Assembly (NCBI GenBank): GCA_018402235.1
Contig: JAGYJJ010000002.1
Coordinates: forward strand, 1 to 64,000
Origin: Candidatus Nanopelagicales bacterium
Lineage (GTDB): Bacteria > Actinomycetota > Actinomycetes > S36-B12
Direction of reading: 5' to 3'
DNA: 64,000 nucleotides
The notes beneath the pieces were generated by a model that was not told where the DNA came from, ran no database searches, and worked only from the letters and a program-made list of their open reading frames with translations. The translations under genes were made by a program, and so were the position numbers. Below are positions 1 to 8,176 of the stretch, in pieces; position 1 is the first letter of the stretch; each line of letters begins with the position of its first letter.

Positions 1-1172
1 CCGGACTCCATGAGTTCGAGGTAGGGAACGGCGTCGAAGGCTTCCGGGCCCAGCACTCCGGTGCCCTGCCAGACGTTGGTGGCCAGAAGTTCCAGGGCGA
101 TCACCGGATTCATCGCGGTTTGCCAAGTGACGGCCTGGGTTCCGTATTCGCGCATGGACCATTCATTGTCCGTGACGTGGTACAGGTACACCTCTTTGCG
201 CTGACCATCTTTAGTTCCTGTGACCCATGTGCCGGCACACGTCTTGCCGGACATCTTGTCGCCGAGGGTGAGCGGATCAGGAAGGGCCGCGGCAACCACA
301 TCACGCGGAGAAATCTGTTGACCCTTGATGGTGAGGGGTTCGGTGCGATCGAGGCCGAGTTTGTGCAAGGTCTTCAAGACCTCGATGAACTCCTCCCCCA
401 GTCCGTACTTGAACGTGACCTTCTTGCAGTCGATCCAGCGCGGAACGAGCAGGACCTCTTCGTGCTCCACGTTCACGCACTCCTGCGGGCCGACTCCTTC
501 GGGGAAATCGAATACTTCCGCGCCGCTGAACGGCTCGGTGGTGAACCAGCCCCTGTCCTTCTCCCAGATCACCGGCGGGTTCAAACACTCTTCGATCGTG
601 GTCCAGATGGAGAACGTGGGTGCGAAGTCGTAGCCGTGCACCTGCAGGTTGGCGCCATCGCGGATCCCGATCTCGTCAACGTCATCAAAGAGGTGATCTG
701 CTGCGTAACGGGCAAGGACATCGGCCAAACCGGGCTCGACACCCATACCCACTAGCGCAAGCAGCCCCTTGTCCTGCCACTGCTGCTCAGTTGCGAATTG
801 CTCATCGCCGAGTTTGATGCCCGTTTCCACGTGTGGGTTGCTGGGGTGCGGACGCGACAGACTCATCGCGGTGTCCAGATAGTTGCACCCTGCTTCACGG
901 GCACCGGTGAAGATCGGCATTACAAAGCGCGGATCAACGAGGTTCGCAACGTGCGTGATGCGGTGCTGCTTGCAAGCTTCCGTTACGGCTTGTGCGTCGC
1001 TGGCGTCGAGAGCGATTGCCATGAAGCGCTCGTCGTTGGTTCGATCTTTGAGTTCCCTCGCACGCGCTTCGTCGTAGTCCGCAATCACCCAGGTCTCGAA
1101 GAAGTCACGACGCTTGGCGATAAGCGCAGCAGAGGTGCCCACTCCCCCAGCACCGATAGCTAGAACTCGCAT
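1..1172 (-). CDS. Saccharopine dehydrogenase-like NAD(P) oxidoreductase (partial, C-terminus off window)
   Basis: I translated this reading frame directly; it is open from an ATG at 1172 to the window edge (about 390 codons, no stop). The N-terminus MRVLAIGAGGVG carries a GxGxxG dinucleotide-binding fold, and the rest resembles the saccharopine dehydrogenase / carboxynorspermidine synthase superfamily. A GGAGGGG ribosome-binding site lies about 10 nt before the ATG, inside the end of the agmatinase gene, so the two are co-transcribed. By context at the end of a polyamine operon, I infer a reductase or dehydrogenase of a polyamine or amino-acid Schiff base. The exact substrate cannot be read from the sequence. 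Confidence 0.75.
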   Translation of the reverse strand, partial: MRVLAIGAGGVGTSAALIAKRRDFFETWVIADYDEARARELKDRTNDERFMAIALDASDAQAVTEACKQHRITHVANLVDPRFVMPIFTGAREAGCNYLDTAMSLSRPHPSNPHVETGIKLGDEQFATEQQWQDKGLLALVGMGVEPGLADVLARYAADHLFDDVDEIGIRDGANLQVHGYDFAPTFSIWTTIEECLNPPVIWEKDRGWFTTEPFSGAEVFDFPEGVGPQECVNVEHEEVLLVPRWIDCKKVTFKYGLGEEFIEVLKTLHKLGLDRTEPLTIKGQQISPRDVVAAALPDPLTLGDKMSGKTCAGTWVTGTKDGQRKEVYLYHVTDNEWSMREYGTQAVTWQTAMNPVIALELLATNVWQGTGVLGPEAFDAVPYLELMES

Positions 1173-1177
1173 GGGAA

Positions 1178-2179
1178 TCAGCGCCCCTCCAATAGCGGTG
1201 TGCGCGGATCCCAGATTTCGCCTGATACTCGCTTGGCCATACCCGAAAGTGCCTCGAGGACAACGCGGTTACCCAGCAACGCGGTGATGTCTGCGTGATC
1301 GAATGGCGGCGACACCTCCACAACATCGATGCCGAACAAGGGAACCTTGTAGGCGATCTTTCGTACCGCGTCGAGTAACTCCCGCGAGGTCAAGCCACCA
1401 GGTTCAGGGGTTCCGGTGCCCGGAGCCGATCCTGGGTCGACCACATCGATGTCGACACTTAAGAACACACCGTCGCATTCATCCATCGCAGCGTCGAGCA
1501 CTTCATCGAGAACCGTCTCGAATCCACGTTCGACGATCTCCGTCATTTCGTATGAGCGCATCTTCTGCTCGGCCATCCACTGCAAGATGTCCGGTGGCGG
1601 CCAATAACCGCGCAAACCGATCTGGAAGAACTTGTCTCCACGAGCAGCACCGGATTCGATGAGACGACGCATGGGTTGTCCGTGCCCAACGAGTGAACCG
1701 AACTCAATATCGCCGGTGTCGGCATGGGCGTCGAAGTGAATGACCGAGACCTTGCCCCAGCCGCGCGCGCGGGCCACCCCCGTGACATCCGGCCAGGTGA
1801 TGGTGTGATCCCCGCCAAGAACGAGAGGAACAGCACCGGTTGCCGCAACCTTCTCGATTACCTTCTCCAGGTCCGCGCACGAGCGTTGCGCGTCGCCTGA
1901 GTAGAGCTCGACATCCCCGATATCGACCACGGTGAGATCTTTCAGTCCGTCCACGCGCATCGCCAAAGACGGGCGCGAACCATCGTGGCCGAGATAACAG
2001 GCTGCTCGGATCGCCTGCGGACCAAAGCGCGCGCCGGATCGATAGGACGTACCACCGTCGAAGGGGGCACCGACGATCACTACGTGGGCGTTGGCATACG
2101 TGGCAGGGTCGTCCAAATCGGCCTTGGGAACCCCAAGGAACGTGTAGTCCGGGCCGTATTGACTGCCGTATCGAGCCAT
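1178..2179 (-). CDS. speB: Agmatinase-family ureohydrolase
   Basis: This 333-residue protein belongs to the arginase/agmatinase family, manganese enzymes that hydrolyse guanidino compounds to an amine plus urea. The metal-ligand motifs are intact: GGDHT (His125), DAHAD (Asp150, His152, Asp154) and SVDIDVVDP (Asp243, Asp245). It lies 30 bp downstream of the FAD oxidase gene and 5 bp before the saccharopine-dehydrogenase-like gene, within an operon that also encodes a putrescine/spermidine transporter. Agmatine, yielding putrescine, is the likeliest substrate. Guanidinobutyrate or guanidinopropionate are real alternatives because subfamilies cannot be separated by eye. Confidence 0.88.
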   Translation of the reverse strand: MARYGSQYGPDYTFLGVPKADLDDPATYANAHVVIVGAPFDGGTSYRSGARFGPQAIRAACYLGHDGSRPSLAMRVDGLKDLTVVDIGDVELYSGDAQRSCADLEKVIEKVAATGAVPLVLGGDHTITWPDVTGVARARGWGKVSVIHFDAHADTGDIEFGSLVGHGQPMRRLIESGAARGDKFFQIGLRGYWPPPDILQWMAEQKMRSYEMTEIVERGFETVLDEVLDAAMDECDGVFLSVDIDVVDPGSAPGTGTPEPGGLTSRELLDAVRKIAYKVPLFGIDVVEVSPPFDHADITALLGNRVVLEALSGMAKRVSGEIWDPRTPLLEGR

Positions 2180-2209
2180 GGAAAGACTGTAGTCCGCGGG
2201 TGAGGCTTC

Positions 2210-3628
2210 TCAGGAGTCAAAGCCCAGGCCGAGGCGGTCGAGTGTGCGCAGCCATAGATTGCGCCTGCCGCCCTTGGCATCGGCACGTTGCAAGGACGTG
2301 GTTGTCCATTTGATCCCCAAGGACCGCAGCGGCTCGGGGGGAAACGGAATCGGCTTGGTCTGCACCATCTCCAGACGGGTGCGAGCGGTGTCATGGCCAT
2401 CGAGCAGATCGAGGGTGACCTGGGCGGCGAACCTGCTGGCGCCCACTCCAAGTCCGGTGAATCCGGCAACGTAGGCGATCTTTCCCTGCGCTTCGGTACC
2501 CCAGAACGCCGTGAAGCGTGAACACGTGTCGATCGCGCCGCCCCAAGCGTGCGTGAAACGGATACCTTCCAACTGCGGGAAGGTTTGCAAGAAGTGCGTG
2601 GAAAGACGCAGGTAGGACTCCTCGTCGTTATCGAACTGCGGCCCAAACCCATTGCCAGAGTGATACACAGCGTCGTACCCACCCCACAGGATTCGCCCAT
2701 CGGCGGTGGGTCGGTAATAGTGGAACTGGTTACCCGAATCGCTCAGGCCCTCGCGGTCCGCCCAACCGACGTCCCGCCACTGAGCATCGCTGAGCGGTTC
2801 GGTCATCAAGACGTAGTCGTAGACCGGCACGATGCGATGACGCACGGCAGGGATCAAGCTAGGGAAGGCATTCGTGGCCATCACGGCACGTTGGGCAGAA
2901 ATACGGTGGTGCTCGGTGGTGAACACGATGCGATCGTGTTCGTCTTCAAAACCGGTGATCTCGGTGTTCTCGAATACTCGGATGCCGCGCAATCGCGCGG
3001 TTGCCAACAGACCCCAGGCGAGTTTGGCGGGGTCCACCAACGCAACGGACGCGTGATCGCGCAGGCCAGCCAGGTAGGTGGGTGAGGTGATGGTTGATTG
3101 GATTTCATCTTTGTCCATGAAATCAACGTTGAGTCCGAATGCCTGCATGTCGCGCACCGCTTCGCGGAGTTCATCGACTTGATGGTCGGCAACGGCCACG
3201 TCTATTTCACCCGAACGGCGGAAATCGCAGTCGATTCCATTGAGTTTGACGAAGGTTTCGATGTCCTCCAGATTGCGCTGCCCCATCGTGAGCAGCGTTG
3301 ATAGCTCCTCGGGCCAACGCGACAGACCGTTACCGAATCCGTGGGTAATGCTGGCAGCAACGAAACCGCCATTGCGACCTGTCCCACCATCGGCCACCCG
3401 AGTGCGCTCAATCACCACGATGTCGCGGTCGGGGTCTACGTCGTTGGCTAGCAGAGCCGTCCACAAACCGGTAAACCCGGCGCCAACGATCACTAGATCC
3501 GCATCGATGCTCTCGGTGAGCGGCGGCAGTGCTGCGGGGCGTTCAGGTCGGTCGAGCCAATAGACACTTCGTTCGGCGTCTTTCACAGCGTCGATCGCCG
3601 GTGTGGTCGGGGTGGTGGCGAATTCCAT
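2210..3628 (-). CDS. FAD-dependent amine/amino-acid oxidoreductase (DadA/PuuB-like)
   Basis: The 472-residue protein is of the DAO/PuuB type. After a short N-terminal extension it has a Rossmann FAD motif GAGFTG (residues 49-54), followed by the family's GRNGGF segment and a C-terminal GFTGLGVG segment. Such flavoproteins oxidise primary or secondary amines (gamma-glutamylputrescine, putrescine, D-amino acids) to imines with release of H2O2 or transfer to the electron chain. Its position after potABCD and before speB suggests that it oxidises a polyamine or its derivative to the aldehyde used by the aldehyde dehydrogenase at 8177-9658. No glutamate-putrescine ligase is in the window, so the gamma-glutamyl route is unproven. 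Confidence 0.82.
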   Translation of the reverse strand: MEFATTPTTPAIDAVKDAERSVYWLDRPERPAALPPLTESIDADLVIVGAGFTGLWTALLANDVDPDRDIVVIERTRVADGGTGRNGGFVAASITHGFGNGLSRWPEELSTLLTMGQRNLEDIETFVKLNGIDCDFRRSGEIDVAVADHQVDELREAVRDMQAFGLNVDFMDKDEIQSTITSPTYLAGLRDHASVALVDPAKLAWGLLATARLRGIRVFENTEITGFEDEHDRIVFTTEHHRISAQRAVMATNAFPSLIPAVRHRIVPVYDYVLMTEPLSDAQWRDVGWADREGLSDSGNQFHYYRPTADGRILWGGYDAVYHSGNGFGPQFDNDEESYLRLSTHFLQTFPQLEGIRFTHAWGGAIDTCSRFTAFWGTEAQGKIAYVAGFTGLGVGASRFAAQVTLDLLDGHDTARTRLEMVQTKPIPFPPEPLRSLGIKWTTTSLQRADAKGGRRNLWLRTLDRLGLGFDS

Positions 3629-3760
3629 GGGATTCCTTATCCGTGGTGGCTATGCGGGACGCGACCGACCGCCGCGTCGTCCCACCAGTCCCTTCCCTTG
3701 GTGCGTAGTGAGATTTTCATTGTAATTCGATGTCGCATGCCATCACGCGATCGCCCGTTT

Positions 3761-3880
3761 CCCGCGAACCTCCCCGCCTGGGCCATCGAACCTCCCCGCG
3801 CCCAACGCCGAACCGCCCTGCAGGGCGGTTCGGCGCGCTGGGCGGGGAGGTTCGATGCGCTGGGCGGGGAGGTTCGCGGG
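3761..3880. repeat. 120-bp imperfect palindrome of CGAACCTCCCCG units (family B, copy 1)
   Basis: Two 60-bp arms meet exactly at CTG/CAG (3820/3821). Most positions pair, and each arm holds two copies of CGAACCTCCCCGC or its complement. The element sits in the gap between the potC stop and the FAD oxidase gene, both on the minus strand. Related units recur at 47300-47412. It would form a very stable RNA hairpin and may attenuate or terminate transcription, or stabilise the upstream mRNA. Confidence 0.85.
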
Positions 3881-3899
3881 GGGAGAGAGAGGGGGGCGG

Positions 3900-4770
3900 T
3901 TAGGAACGGGACAGCGGGGCGTCCATCAGGATCGGGTTGAGGTCGGCTCGCTTGGCCTGCAACTGCTCGCGCATCTGGGCATTGAGCGCCTTGCGCTTGC
4001 GCCAGGCCACGAACTGCGCGATCAGCACGATGGACAAAGCGATCAAGAACACCAAAGTGGCGAGAACATTCACCTGAACCGGGATGCCCCGCTGGGCGGC
4101 ACCCCAGATATAGATCGGGAACGTGACCAGCGTGCCGGCGTTGAAGAAGCTGATGATGAAGTCGTCGAAGCTCAACGCGAAGCCCAGTAGCGCGGCACCG
4201 GCGATACCGGGGGCAACCAGCGGCAACGTGACGTAGCGCAGGGTGGCCCGAGGGCTCGCATACGAGATCTTGCGCCGCTTCCTCTAGCGCCGGATCCATT
4301 CCCTGCAAGCGCGCTTTCACCGCTACCACCACGAACGAGATGGTGAACATGATGTGGGCGATAACCACCGTGGTCTGACCGAGTGGGAACGTGAGATTCA
4401 AGAACAGCGCAAGCAGGCTGGCACCCATCACGACGTCGGGTGTGGACATGGGCAAGAAGATCAACAAATTGGTGGTCTGCCGGCCCTTGAATCGATAACG
4501 AACAAGCGCAATCGCGATCATGGTTCCCAGCGTGGTCGCAACGAGGGTAGAGATAAGTGCGATGCGGATACTGATCATGAAGGAATCGCACACCGCCTGG
4601 ACGCCGCAAATATTGGTCCAAGCATCGAGACTGAATTGATTCCACTGGGTGTTGTAGTCGCTCCTGGGCTTGTTGAAACTCAGGACCCCTACCACCGCAA
4701 CGGGGACGAAAAGGTAGACGAGAACGAGAATCGCCACAACTGTGAGCAGGTGCTTTCGGATGAATCGCAT
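3900..4770 (-). CDS. potC: Spermidine/putrescine ABC permease PotC (one frameshift)
   Basis: The protein starts MRFIRKHLLTVV and has the hydrophobic segments of a binding-protein-dependent permease. Reading breaks at 4263: after EEAAQDL the frame shifts, but dropping one G restores YASPRATLRYVTLPLVAPG, the conserved EAA-loop that contacts PotA, and runs to a stop at 3900. The corrected length is 289 residues, normal for PotC. PotB has the equivalent GDLYAHPATTFRKVVW, which supports the repair. The ATG overlaps the potB stop (TGATG), so translation is coupled. An uncorrected frame continues to 3637, but its tail is meaningless. A sequencing or assembly indel is likelier than a true lesion. Confidence 0.85.
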
Positions 4771-5663
4771 CAGACCAACTCCTCCGTTCCTGCGCGGCGG
4801 ATGTAGACGAAGACAATCACCAAAATCAGTGCCATCAGCATGATCGATAGCGCGGCAGCGATCGGGTAGTCACGGAACTGGATGAAGTTGATCTGAATCG
4901 CGTTACCGATCATGCGGTCCCCGGTACTGCCCAGTAATTGCGCATTGATGTAGTCGCCAAAGGCTGGAATAAATGTCAAGAGCGTTCCCGCCACAACTCC
5001 CGGGAGCGACAACGGCCACACCACCTTGCGGAACGTGGTGGCGGGGTGGGCGTAGAGGTCACCCGAGGCCTCGATGAGTCGCGGATCCATGCGATCCAGT
5101 GCCGCGTATAAGGGCAAAATCATGAACGGCAGGAAGTTGTAGGTCAGGCCGGCGATCACCGCGATACCGGTATTGAGAATTCGGTCCTGCGGCAGCACGC
5201 TGAGAGCATTCAAAAAGCTAGTGATGGGACCCTCGTCGGCCAAGATCGTCCGCCACGCGTAGGTACGCAGCAAGAAACTTGCGAACGTGGGGGCGATCAC
5301 CAAAACCAGCAGCAAACCCTTCCACTGACCGCCGCGGAAGGCGATGAAGTACGCGAGTGGATAGGCGATGATCAAGGCAAGGACCGTGGCGATACCTGCG
5401 TAGACGAAGGATCGAATGAACTGCTCGGAGTAGGCCGAGAGGGCCTCGGGGTAGTTCATCAGATCGAACGCCGGCATGTAACGACCGGACTGGCCTGGCA
5501 CGGGTACCTGCAGGCTCGTCACGAACAACGTGATGAAGGGGACGGCAAAGAACACTGCCAACCAGCCCATACCGGGTGCCAGCAGGAAGTAGGCGGTTCG
5601 CGAACGCCGCTTGACCGTTGGCGGCTGTTGGGTCGATGTGGACGCAGGCAGTACGGCGGCCAT
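4770..5663 (-). CDS. potB: Spermidine/putrescine ABC permease PotB
   Basis: This is a 297-residue inner-membrane permease with about six hydrophobic segments. An N-terminal membrane span follows the basic stretch VKRRSRTAYF, and the EAA loop EASGDLYAHPATTFRKVVW is near residue 200. With PotC it forms the channel of a polyamine importer driven by PotA and fed by PotD. It starts 2 bp after potA ends and its TGA overlaps the potC ATG. All four components lie in order D-A-B-C, the usual actinobacterial layout. Confidence 0.9.
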   Translation of the reverse strand: MAAVLPASTSTQQPPTVKRRSRTAYFLLAPGMGWLAVFFAVPFITLFVTSLQVPVPGQSGRYMPAFDLMNYPEALSAYSEQFIRSFVYAGIATVLALIIAYPLAYFIAFRGGQWKGLLLVLVIAPTFASFLLRTYAWRTILADEGPITSFLNALSVLPQDRILNTGIAVIAGLTYNFLPFMILPLYAALDRMDPRLIEASGDLYAHPATTFRKVVWPLSLPGVVAGTLLTFIPAFGDYINAQLLGSTGDRMIGNAIQINFIQFRDYPIAAALSIMLMALILVIVFVYIRRAGTEELV

Positions 5664-5665
5664 GG

Positions 5666-6763
5666 TCAGCGCGCCAACCCGAAGCTGTGCTCAGGCGCCC
5701 AATGCACGATCACCCGATCCCCCACATCGCATCGATCCCCCACCAGGACGTTCTGCTCAAAGACAGTGATGTCTTGGCCCCAATCGGTATTCACCAAATA
5801 CTGGGTGGACACGCCGGTATAGGACACGTCGGTAACCGCACCGGTGAGCCGGTTATGCGAATCGGGAACTTTGTGGGCATCCGGTTCGTCGAGGATCGTC
5901 ATCTTCTCTGGCCGAACACCCACGTACATGTCCGAACCTTCCGCGGAGTTACGCGCGAGTGGCACGCCGAAGGTCTGACCATGGGACTCAACCGTGATCA
6001 GCTCACCGGAGGTGCCGGTCTTGACTCCGGCAAACAAGTTCGACTGACCCAGGAAGTTGGCGACGAAAACTGTGCGCGGAAGTTCGTAGATATCTGCCGG
6101 ATGGCCCAGCTGTTCGATCCGCCCGGCATTCATGACAGCAACGGTGTCGGCCATGGTCATGGCCTCTTCTTGATCGTGGGTCACGTGCACGAACGTGATC
6201 CCCACCTCCGTTTGGATGCGCTTGAGCTCGATCTGCATCTGCCGGCGAAGCTTCAGGTCTAGGGCGCCGAGCGGTTCATCGAGCAGCAGGACATCGGGTT
6301 GGTTGATCAAAGCGCGCGCCACCGCCACGCGCTGCTGCTGTCCACCGGACAACTGCGTGGGCTTTCGGCGAGCCATCGGCGCAAGCTCGACAAGTTCGAG
6401 CATCTCTTCGACCGGACCCTTGACATCCTTCACCCCGCGACGTCGTAGGCCGAACGCCACATTCTCGAAGATATCCATGTGCGGGAACAGCGCATAGGAC
6501 TGGAAAACCGTGTTGACCGGACGCTTGTACGCCCGAAGACCGGTGATGTCACGCTCGCCGATGCTGATGGTTCCCGACGATGGATCTTCCAGGCCCGCAA
6601 CCATGCGCAGTGTGGTGGTCTTGCCGCAACCGGAGGCACCTAGGAGGGCGAAGAAACTTCCCGCGGGGATGGTGAGATCCAAATCGTCGACTGCGGCCAG
6701 TTCCCCATACTTCTTGGTCAGGTCTCGAAGGTGCAGGTCCTCCACAATGCGCCGTTCGGTCAT
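5666..6763 (-). CDS. potA: Spermidine/putrescine ABC transporter ATPase PotA
   Basis: The 365-residue ATPase has Walker A GASGCGKT (residues 42-49), a Q-loop in FQSYALFPHMD, signature LSGGQQQRVAVAR (from 138) and Walker B DVLLLDEP (157-164). A C-terminal TOBE-type regulatory region follows. It energises polyamine uptake through PotB and PotC. A strong hairpin separates it from potD, which fits the usual need for more binding protein than ATPase. Confidence 0.93.
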   Translation of the reverse strand: MTERRIVEDLHLRDLTKKYGELAAVDDLDLTIPAGSFFALLGASGCGKTTTLRMVAGLEDPSSGTISIGERDITGLRAYKRPVNTVFQSYALFPHMDIFENVAFGLRRRGVKDVKGPVEEMLELVELAPMARRKPTQLSGGQQQRVAVARALINQPDVLLLDEPLGALDLKLRRQMQIELKRIQTEVGITFVHVTHDQEEAMTMADTVAVMNAGRIEQLGHPADIYELPRTVFVANFLGQSNLFAGVKTGTSGELITVESHGQTFGVPLARNSAEGSDMYVGVRPEKMTILDEPDAHKVPDSHNRLTGAVTDVSYTGVSTQYLVNTDWGQDITVFEQNVLVGDRCDVGDRVIVHWAPEHSFGLAR

Positions 6764-6808
6764 TGATCACCCTTTCGCACGTCGACTCGCGTCAGTGGCC
6801 GGATACAC

Positions 6809-6832
6809 GTGCGGGGGCTTTCGCCCCCGCAC
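6809..6832 (-). terminator. Hairpin between potD and potA
   Basis: A perfect 10-bp stem GTGCGGGGGC/GCCCCCGCAC closes a TTTC loop (GAAA on the RNA, minus strand). It lies in the 103-bp gap after potD. No U-tract follows, so it is either a weak attenuating terminator or an mRNA 3'-end stabiliser that keeps PotD in excess of PotABC. Confidence 0.7.
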
Positions 6833-6866
6833 CAACGCTATTACCGAATCACCAACTAGTTGACGA

Positions 6867-8075
6867 CTAATTACCAATCGCCGTTTGGAACAGCCGCTCG
6901 TACTGCTCGTTTTGCTCCGGCGTGAGTTCCATGAAGACCGAGGTCTGATTCAAGAACTCCTCGGTGGGGAAGATGTAGGGGTTCTCGGCGAGTTCGGGAT
7001 CGATGGCCACCATCGCCTCTTGCGCGCCTTCAACCGGGCACAGGTAATTGATATACGCGGCGACCTCTGCTGCGACCTCGGGGTCGTAGTAGAAATTCAT
7101 GACCGCCTCGGCGTTCTTCTTATGTGTAGAGGTGGACGGAACCAGCATGTTGTCGGTCCACAACGTCCCACCGGACTCCGGCAACGCGAATCCGAAATCC
7201 TCACCGAGGGCGAAGATGTCGCCGGACCAGCCGATCACGCCGATGACGTCGCCGCTTTCGAGCGCTGCGAGGTAGTCGTTGCCGGTCACCTGGCGGATCT
7301 GACCGTTTTGCACCTGCTCGGTCAGCGCGTCGATCGCCTGCTCAAACTGCTCTTGGGTGAAGTTGGCGGGGTCGTTGCCCTGCCAGGCGATGATGCAGCC
7401 CATGGTGTCGCGCATCTCGGACAGCAGCGTGATGCGGCCGCGAAGTGCCGGATCGAAGAGCTGATCCAAGGAGGTCATCTCGCTGTTACCGGTGGCCTCT
7501 TGGTACCGAGCGATGTTGTAGCCCAGGCCGGCGAAACCACCCTGCCAGGGGAGCGTGAAATCACGCGGCTCATCGAAGGAGACACTCTGCAAACGCGGGA
7601 TCAGGTTCGCTGAGTTCGGGATGCTGGCTTTGTCCAACTTCTGCGCGAAGCCGTTCTGGATCCACAGCGCCGCCATCCAGTCGGTGAGGACCACGATGTC
7701 GCGGTCGATGTCCTGGCCCTGCTCAAGTTGGGTGCGAACCTTGGCGTAGAACTCGTTGTTGTCGTTGACGTCCTCGGTGTAGTTCACCGAGATACCGGAC
7801 TCCTCCTGGAAACGCTCCAAAGTGGGGTAGGCGCCGGTGTCCTCGTCGATGTCCATGTACTCAACCCAGTTGGACCAGTCCACGGTCTTCTCAGTGTCGG
7901 AAACGTCCTGGGGGGCACTGCCTTCGGACGCTGTCCCGTCGTCGCCGCCCGTGCCACACGCGGCAGCCGCCACGGCAACCGAGGAGATGCCCGCCACCTG
8001 GAGTAGGCGACGGCGCGAGACCGATGAACGCATGGTGCCGGCCAGCGCGGCGATCATCTCGGGACTGTGCTTCAT
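6867..8075 (-). CDS. potD: Polyamine ABC transporter substrate-binding lipoprotein PotD
   Basis: The protein is a PotD/PotF-type extracytoplasmic binding protein of 402 residues. I start it at the ATG at 8075, where an AGAAAGGA ribosome-binding site sits 6 nt upstream. An in-frame ATG at 8120 has none. The N-terminus has a twin-arginine-like SRRRLLQ (residues 20-26), a hydrophobic core and a lipobox ending AAAAC (Cys40), so it is probably a Tat-exported lipoprotein. The mature part begins DWSNWVEYMDIDE and matches the family. It delivers putrescine or spermidine to PotABC. Confidence 0.9.
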   Translation of the reverse strand: MKHSPEMIAALAGTMRSSVSRRRLLQVAGISSVAVAAAACGTGGDDGTASEGSAPQDVSDTEKTVDWSNWVEYMDIDEDTGAYPTLERFQEESGISVNYTEDVNDNNEFYAKVRTQLEQGQDIDRDIVVLTDWMAALWIQNGFAQKLDKASIPNSANLIPRLQSVSFDEPRDFTLPWQGGFAGLGYNIARYQEATGNSEMTSLDQLFDPALRGRITLLSEMRDTMGCIIAWQGNDPANFTQEQFEQAIDALTEQVQNGQIRQVTGNDYLAALESGDVIGVIGWSGDIFALGEDFGFALPESGGTLWTDNMLVPSTSTHKKNAEAVMNFYYDPEVAAEVAAYINYLCPVEGAQEAMVAIDPELAENPYIFPTEEFLNQTSVFMELTPEQNEQYERLFQTAIGN

Positions 8076-8176
8076 GGCGGTCCTTTCTAAGGCGGATTCG
8101 GGCGAGCCCGTGGTTGTCATTTCCGGACGTGGGAAAAATCTAGCCCTTCCCGCCGGAAATGGCAGGGCTCAGAAGG

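Noticed and set aside
3637-3899. Extension of the potC frame to 3637
   Set aside because: Beyond the frameshift the translation is low-complexity and runs through the palindrome. The true C-terminus is in another frame and ends at 3900.
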